Shown here: in pieces, positions 14,338 to 17,593 of the stretch
How the letters are laid out: the number at the start of each line of letters is the position of its first letter
Numbering within the stretch: position 1 is the stretch's first letter
From: an uncultured Oscillospiraceae bacterium
Lineage (GTDB): Bacteria > Bacillota > Clostridia > Oscillospirales > Acutalibacteraceae
Assembly (NCBI GenBank): GCA_900540865.1
Contig: UQHH01000060.1
Location: 1-17,593 of the forward strand
Direction: 5' to 3'
DNA: 17,593 nt
Translations under genes and position numbers: made by a program
Notes under the pieces: model-generated
The model's database searches: none
Told to the model about the DNA's origin: nothing
The model's input: only the letters and a program-made list of their open reading frames with translations

Positions 14338-14988
14338 ATGTCAATATTAAATCTTTGCGATTTGAGCTTTTCTTACGATAAAAGGCCGGTTTTGGAGGAT
14401 GTGAATTTTACCTTTGAGCCAGGGAAGATTTATTCAATTGTCGGGAAATCCGGCGCGGGAAAGACGACTCTGCTTTCCCTGCTTTCCGGGCTTGCGTCCC
14501 CAACAGCGGGTACGATTTACTACAAAGCGCAGGATATTAAAAAAATCAACAAGTACGATTTCAGGCGCCACTGTGTCGGCGTTGTTTTCCAGAATTTCAA
14601 TCTTCTTACAAACCTGACGGCGCTTGAAAACGTGGTGCTTTCTATGGATATTGCCGGCGTTCGGCGCAAGGATAAAAAGGAGCACGCAATGGATTTGCTT
14701 AACAGGGTCGGGCTTTCGGAGGACGAGGCGCGGCGGCGCGTGCTGAAGCTTTCCGGCGGCCAGCAGCAGCGCGTCGCGATTGCAAGGGCGCTGTCCTATG
14801 ACCCGGACGTTATCCTTGCCGACGAGCCGACGGGCAACCTCGACGCAGAGACGGAGAACGACATCATGCATATCCTCCGTGAGCTTGCTGACGAGGGCAA
14901 ATGCGTGATTATCGTAACGCATTCCCCGACCGTTGCAAACCGTTCCGATATTATCTATGAGCTAAAGCGCACAGCGGCAAGGGCATAA
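14338..14988 (+). CDS. ABC transporter ATP-binding protein (MacB/LolD type)
   Basis: 216 residues, starting at ATG 14338 after AAGGAGG. Walker A is GKSGAGKT (36-43), followed by the Q-loop VVFQNFNLL, the signature LSGGQQQR, Walker B VILADEP with the LolD/MacB-type TGNLD, and the switch histidine in VTHSP. All catalytic parts are intact. The protein energises the upstream permease: the two are in one operon and no other permease is near. The MacB/LolD/FtsE subfamily fits the FtsX-type partner. The C-terminus is short (ELKRTAARA). No terminator with a good T-run follows on the plus strand apart from the hairpin at 15003-15026. Confidence 0.94.
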   Translation: MSILNLCDLSFSYDKRPVLEDVNFTFEPGKIYSIVGKSGAGKTTLLSLLSGLASPTAGTIYYKAQDIKKINKYDFRRHCVGVVFQNFNLLTNLTALENVVLSMDIAGVRRKDKKEHAMDLLNRVGLSEDEARRRVLKLSGGQQQRVAIARALSYDPDVILADEPTGNLDAETENDIMHILRELADEGKCVIIVTHSPTVANRSDIIYELKRTAARA

Positions 14989-14991
14989 CGG

Positions 14992-15026
14992 CGTAAAAAG
15001 TAAAGGGCGGCCGTTTGGCCGCCCTT
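14992..15026 (-). terminator. GC-rich terminator for the 114-residue gene, possibly also for the ABC operon
   Basis: AAGGGCGGCC (15003-15012) pairs fully with GGCCGCCCTT (15017-15026) around a GTTT loop. On the minus strand the stem is followed by TACTTTTTACG, a usable T-tract, so it fits the leftward gene that ends at 15034. On the plus strand there is no T-run (CGTGCTG), so termination of the ABC operon there would be weaker. Confidence 0.75.
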
Positions 15027-15033
15027 CGTGCTG

Positions 15034-15378
15034 TTAAGCAGAAAGCTGTTTTTCAAGCTCAAATTCATATTCTCGGAGGGAAAAGCGTGAAATTGCGTTC
15101 TTTAAATGAAAATCGAATTCCCGCTCATATAGAAAAAGAAAATCGATGCATGCGTGATAGGACGCCTGCATTTTTGTTTTCCCATTTTCCCTTTCCTTCC
15201 GATATAAATCCCTGTAATCCTCGAACGCGGGAAACGATGAGATGTGCGTTCCCGAAAAGCGGATTGGATTCAAATCGCTCAACAGGTTTCCTAAGTCGCT
15301 TTCCGGCGTTGTCCGGTATATTTTCTGAAGCAGGGAAGACATTGCAAGAAATCCCCGCTCACAGCTGCTTCGTTCCAT
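15034..15378 (-). CDS. Hypothetical protein, 114 residues
   Basis: I do not recognise this protein. The ATG at 15378 has GGAGAAGGG on the coding strand just upstream, the frame ends at 15034, and a strong terminator follows 8 bases later, which together make it a believable gene. It is soluble, with no signal peptide or membrane segment. It is rich in Arg, Glu, Phe and Tyr and probably helical (for example DLYRKERENGKTKMQASYH and FLYEREFDFHLKNAISRFSL). A plus-strand frame over the same stretch lacks a ribosome binding site and looks like a shadow. It has its own transcription unit between the ABC operon and the spore protein gene and is convergent with the former. Confidence 0.6.
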   Translation of the reverse strand: MERSSCERGFLAMSSLLQKIYRTTPESDLGNLLSDLNPIRFSGTHISSFPAFEDYRDLYRKERENGKTKMQASYHACIDFLFLYEREFDFHLKNAISRFSLREYEFELEKQLSA

Positions 15379-15428
15379 GATATCCCTTCTCCGTTTTGCT
15401 TTGATAAAATACGCCGCGCCTGCTTTTC

Positions 15429-15434
15429 ATTATA
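15429..15434 (-). promoter_or_regulatory. Candidate -10 element for the 114-residue gene
   Basis: A minus-strand TATAAT (plus-strand ATTATA at 15429-15434) lies about 50 bases upstream of the ATG at 15378. No matching -35 is evident, so this is tentative. Confidence 0.35.
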
Positions 15435-15515
15435 AGCGCCGCATTCTATATTATCGGTTTTTTGTGTAATTTGTTTACATCTCAAAAAACGGAAAAGAAA
15501 AGGCCATTTTTTACT

Positions 15516-15545
15516 AGCTATATATCTAAAACCGCATCATATAAT
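15516..15545 (+). promoter_or_regulatory. Candidate forespore-type promoter of the spore protein gene
   Basis: CATATAAT (15538-15545) resembles the CATA-type -10 of sigma-F/sigma-G promoters, with AGCTAT (15516-15521) about 16 bases before it as a loose GCATA-like -35. A TTGACA-type -35 is absent. SASP genes are classically sigma-G dependent, which supports the reading, but the match is imperfect. Confidence 0.35.
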
Positions 15546-15559
15546 AATATTGCGGCGTT

Positions 15560-15593
15560 AATCAAGAGATTGATTCACCGCGAAGCGAGTGAA
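15560..15593 (+). other. Two adjacent hairpins in the spore protein leader
   Basis: AATCAA-GAGA-TTGATT (15560-15575) forms a six-base stem. It is followed at once by an overlapping stem, TTCACCGC/GCGAGTGAA (15574-15593), with a GAA loop and one bulged A. They lie about 45-80 bases before the SASP start. They may stabilise the mRNA. No riboswitch class is recognised. Confidence 0.35.
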
Positions 15594-15639
15594 AAATATA
15601 TGTTTGAAACAAATTTAAAGCAAAGGAGAGAAAAACATT

Positions 15640-15831
15640 ATGTCTAAGAATTCTGTAGTAGTTCCTGAGGCAAGAGAAGCTCTGGACCGTTTCAAGATGG
15701 AAGCGGCTTCTGAAGTTGGCGTTAACCTCAAGCAGGGTTACAACGGCGACTTAACGTCCCGTCAGGCGGGTTCTGTCGGCGGCCAGATGGTCAAGAAGAT
15801 GATCGAGCAGTACGAAAAGAACATGAAATAA
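15640..15831 (+). CDS. Alpha/beta-type small acid-soluble spore protein
   Basis: 63 residues, the usual size. ATG 15640 follows AAAGGAGAG. These proteins coat and protect DNA in dormant spores and are degraded at germination. Both conserved blocks are present: EALDRFKMEAASEVGV (residues 13-28), holding the germination-protease recognition site (cleavage expected after Glu21), and GDLTSRQAGSVGGQMVKKMIEQYE (36-59), the DNA-binding helix region. The gene stands alone with its own leader and terminator, as is typical. It shows that the organism forms endospores or descends from one that did. Which paralogue (sspA-like etc.) cannot be told. Confidence 0.96.
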   Translation: MSKNSVVVPEAREALDRFKMEAASEVGVNLKQGYNGDLTSRQAGSVGGQMVKKMIEQYEKNMK

Positions 15832-15918
15832 AGATAAACCCATAAATCTTGAAAGTCTTTGTCTATAGTATTTGCAGAAAATCAAGTAGTATAATCACAA
15901 AGCCTTATAAAGAAAAGG

Positions 15919-15950
15919 CGCCCCGGTCCAGCAAGACCGGGGCGTTTTCT
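15919..15950 (+). terminator. Bidirectional terminator between SASP and zinc-ribbon genes
   Basis: CGCCCCGGTC (15919-15928) pairs perfectly with GACCGGGGCG (15935-15944) around CAGCAA, followed by TTTTCT on the plus strand. On the minus strand the stem is followed by CCTTTTCTTTAT. It lies between convergent genes and probably serves both. Confidence 0.92.
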
Positions 15951-15961
15951 GAATATAATAC

Positions 15962-16777
15962 TTAAAATTCTTTTAAAATGCGGATGCGTCCAATCAGCGG
16001 CAGTTCCTTTGCCTTGCCGGTAACGGCGTTGACAATGCCTAAAATGACCCAGGCGAGGATGGCGCCGTAAATCGCGATGCTGAACAGTACTATAAAGATA
16101 CCGCTGATGATTGCGCCTGGAATACCGGCCAGACCAATCAGTCCGAATATGCCGCACAGGACGGCGTGCACGACGCCAAGTATAATTTCCGTAAGCAGCA
16201 GCGTCAAGCCCTGGTTGCCGTGAAAACGAAGGTAGCGGGACTGCGGCTTTACTATCATGGGGATAAAGAAAAAGTACCCAAGATAGCTGACAAGCGCCAA
16301 AACTTTATTCTGCTGTACGTCCTGCGCGTCGTGAAGGCTGCTTTCATCAGTCGTGTTGTTAAAGAAATTTTTTGTTTTATCGACAGCATTGTTGAAGCCC
16401 TCTTTGAATTTGTCTTCACCGGGCTGCTGGTTTGGATTTACATTTTGATAATACGGCGGAGGCGGCACAGGTGTTGGTGTTGGCCCTTGATTTGGCTGAT
16501 GGGGGGGCTGCTGCTTAGGAGCGCCCTGATTTGGCATTGGTGCCGCCTGCTGCGGCGCTGTATTTGTGTATGTACGGTTCTGCTGCGGGGCGCCCGCCTG
16601 GCCGTACGCGGAATGGCTGTTAATATTTTCGCTGAAAGGCTTCTGAGCCTGATGAGCTGTCTGCTGTGGCTGCGCTGCCGCGCCCGCCGTTACAGGTTCG
16701 GCGAGGCGTGTGCCGCACGCGGGGCAAAAATTAGTGCCGTCCTTTACCTGTGCGGAGCATTTTGGACAAGTTTTCAT
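15962..16777 (-). CDS. Zinc-ribbon membrane protein with DUF4870/Tic20-like C-terminal domain
   Basis: 271 residues from the ATG at 16777, with GGAGG (plus-strand CCTCC at 16785-16789) upstream; a longer frame to 16807 is not supported by a ribosome binding site. The N-terminal zinc ribbon has four cysteines (Cys4, Cys7, Cys18, Cys21). A long disordered linker rich in Pro, Gln, Ala and Asn follows (about 28-120), then a charged amphipathic segment (DKFKEGFNNAVDKTKNFF). The C-terminal domain has about three membrane segments (about 160-175, 190-217, 220-250) with the motif RYLRFHGNQGLTLLL and the end GKAKELPLIGRIRILK, typical of DUF4870-type proteins. The function is unknown; such proteins are common in Clostridia. 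The gene is monocistronic, with a clear promoter and a shared terminator. Confidence 0.85.
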   Translation of the reverse strand: MKTCPKCSAQVKDGTNFCPACGTRLAEPVTAGAAAQPQQTAHQAQKPFSENINSHSAYGQAGAPQQNRTYTNTAPQQAAPMPNQGAPKQQPPHQPNQGPTPTPVPPPPYYQNVNPNQQPGEDKFKEGFNNAVDKTKNFFNNTTDESSLHDAQDVQQNKVLALVSYLGYFFFIPMIVKPQSRYLRFHGNQGLTLLLTEIILGVVHAVLCGIFGLIGLAGIPGAIISGIFIVLFSIAIYGAILAWVILGIVNAVTGKAKELPLIGRIRILKEF

Positions 16778-16810
16778 GTTTATACCTCCAGTGATGATTC
16801 TCTGCATTTC

Positions 16811-16839
16811 ATTATATCGTGATTCAAAAGCGAAGTAAA
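16811..16839 (-). promoter_or_regulatory. Promoter of the zinc-ribbon membrane protein gene
   Basis: On the minus strand, TTTACT (plus 16834-16839), a 17-base spacer and a perfect TATAAT (plus 16811-16816), about 35 bases before the ATG at 16777. The spacing is ideal and the -35 matches partly. Confidence 0.65.
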
Positions 16840-16957
16840 GTGCGAAAAAGTAAAATTTAATGGAATTCTTTTCTGGATGGCGAGTTTCTTTTCAGCGTGT
16901 GAAAGCAGGGCGGAAAATATAATATAATCAATATATAAATGTAAAATCAAATAAAAA

Positions 16958-16988
16958 AGAACCGGATATTTCAATTGATTCCGGTTCT
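16958..16988. terminator. Hairpin with minus-strand T-tract, or leader hairpin of the VOC gene
   Basis: AGAACCGGA (16958-16966) pairs with TCCGGTTCT (16980-16988), with a 13-base loop. On the minus strand it is followed by TTTTTATTTGATTTTA, a good intrinsic terminator for leftward transcripts, though no leftward gene is visible to its right. On the plus strand it lies about 20 bases before the VOC ribosome binding site. Confidence 0.45.
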
Positions 16989-17022
16989 GATTTAAATAAA
17001 TATGCGCAGGGAGGGCTTAACC

Positions 17023-17478
17023 ATGCATTTAGGCTCGGTTTATTTAATCGTCAACGATTTTGAGCGGTCAATCGATTTCTATGAGAAGCTGCTGCAAATC
17101 CCCGTTACCGGGCGGAACATGGACAGGTTTGCCGTCTTTTCTTTTGAAGGAAGCTGCATTGCCCTGATGAACGGGCATTTTGACGCGGACAATCCCGGTA
17201 AAGTCGTACATAAAGGGGAATATACTGAATTATTCGACGACTTAAAAACAAAAGCACTTGCCCCGAACACGCATAAGTTTGTGTTCAATTTCTGGGACGA
17301 AGATTTGCGGAAGGAACGTGCGCGCGTAAAGGGGTTAAATATAACAGGCCATCTGACGAAAATCAAATATGTCTGCAATGTTACCCCATATTACTAATTT
17401 CAATTTACTGACCCGGACGGAAATATTATCGAGGTCACAGGGGAGTACACGCCGCAGGCGGGCAAATTTGACGAGTGA
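17023..17478 (+). pseudogene. VOC/glyoxalase-like protein interrupted by an in-frame TAA
   Basis: The start ATG at 17023 has GGGAGGG (17009-17015) 7 bases upstream. An earlier in-frame ATG at 17002 would place that site inside the gene. The first 124 residues (MHLGSVYLIVNDFERSIDFYEKLLQIPVTG and on) are the beta-alpha-beta-beta-beta start of a vicinal oxygen chelate protein. At 17395-17397 a TAA follows ...NVTPYY. The same frame continues without any shift as FQFTDPDGNIIEVTGEYTPQ and stops at TGA 17476-17478. DPDGNIIEV is the family's conserved last strand, whose Glu is usually a metal ligand. The break is therefore one base away from a Tyr codon (TAT/TAC), giving a nonsense mutation or a sequencing error. 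If the stop is real, the product lacks that ligand and is probably non-functional. The substrate is unknown. Confidence 0.8.
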
Positions 17479-17547
17479 AGCATTAAAACATAAACGTTGT
17501 TTTTTAATGAAAACACTATTCGTTTATATATTAAGCTTAGTAAATAT

Positions 17548-17589
17548 CCACCGGCAAAGCCGGTGGCTTTGCAGAAACGCCTGAAAGGC
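17548..17589. repeat. GC-rich hairpin pair at right edge, possible dispersed repeat or insertion-element tip
   Basis: CCACCGGC-AAA-GCCGGTGG (17548-17566) is a perfect eight-base stem, followed by CTTTG and a second small hairpin GCCT-GAA-AGGC (17579-17589). It lies in otherwise AT-rich intergenic DNA. Plus-strand T content after the first stem is low (CTTTGCAG), so it is a poor terminator. The layout of two close hairpins resembles the subterminal hairpins of IS200/IS605-type elements or a clostridial intergenic repeat, but the element, if any, lies outside the window. Confidence 0.35.
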
Positions 17590-17593
17590 TCTG

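Noticed and set aside
15015..15380. Plus-strand 121-codon frame opposite the 114-residue gene
   Set aside because: No ribosome binding site. It starts within the hairpin region, whereas the minus-strand frame has GGAGAAGGG and a terminator.
16166..16822. 218-codon plus-strand frame opposite the zinc-ribbon protein
   Set aside because: Its composition (Arg/Leu/Cys/Trp-rich) is that of an antisense shadow. The minus-strand gene has promoter, ribosome binding site and terminator.
17395..17397. TAA read as a sense codon (recoding) in the VOC gene
   Set aside because: TAA ends fabF, fabH, fabZ, accC, accA and other genes here as a normal stop, and there is no recoding signal.
1..17593. CRISPR array, tRNA, rRNA, prophage or toxin-antitoxin genes
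   Set aside because: I saw no regularly spaced repeats, tRNA cloverleaf motifs, rRNA sequence, integrase, transposase or recognisable toxin-antitoxin pair on either strand.

Overview
The window most likely comes from a spore-forming member of the Clostridia (Bacillota), probably of the Oscillospiraceae/Ruminococcaceae type. The evidence is an alpha/beta-type small acid-soluble spore protein gene, a small BofC-like membrane protein, strong GGAGG-type ribosome binding sites with frequent TTG/GTG starts, and a type II fatty acid synthesis (FASII) cluster whose gene order resembles that of streptococci and other Firmicutes. The genus cannot be fixed from this sequence alone.

Left edge (1-787): the N-terminus of a probable class A penicillin-binding protein runs off the left edge on the minus strand. 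Divergent from it is a small membrane-anchored BofC_C-like protein read from a TTG start.

Centre left (904-10527): a near-complete FASII operon on the plus strand, in the order fabT-like regulator, fabH, fabK, fabD, fabG, fabF, accB, fabZ, accC, accD, accA. It starts at a consensus promoter (904-932) abutting a palindrome that is a good candidate operator for the MarR-family regulator, and it ends at a hairpin terminator (10535-10569). AccABCD make malonyl-CoA, FabD loads it on ACP, FabH starts the chain, FabF extends it, and FabG, FabZ and FabK reduce, dehydrate and reduce it again. No ACP gene is present in the cluster. The fabZ gene carries 28-29 bases identical, as I recall it, to Illumina Nextera (Tn5 mosaic end) read-through adapter. 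Removing 28 bases restores a normal 140-residue FabZ, so the break is an assembly artefact.

Centre right (10586-14988): on the minus strand, an OmpR-family response regulator and histidine kinase overlapping by ATGA. Divergent from them is a MacB/FtsX-type ABC permease plus its ATPase on the plus strand. This is a typical clostridial sensor-plus-exporter module, with Gly/Met-rich extracytoplasmic segments.

Right (15003-17593): an unrecognised 114-residue gene (minus), the spore protein gene (plus), a zinc-ribbon membrane protein of the DUF4870 type (minus), and a VOC/glyoxalase-like gene (plus) interrupted by an in-frame TAA before its last conserved motif. The right edge holds a strong GC-rich hairpin that may be a dispersed repeat or the tip of a mobile element. 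I see no tRNA, rRNA, CRISPR array, transposase or phage gene. I find no convincing novel system; the strongest findings are the adapter artefact in fabZ and the interrupted VOC gene.
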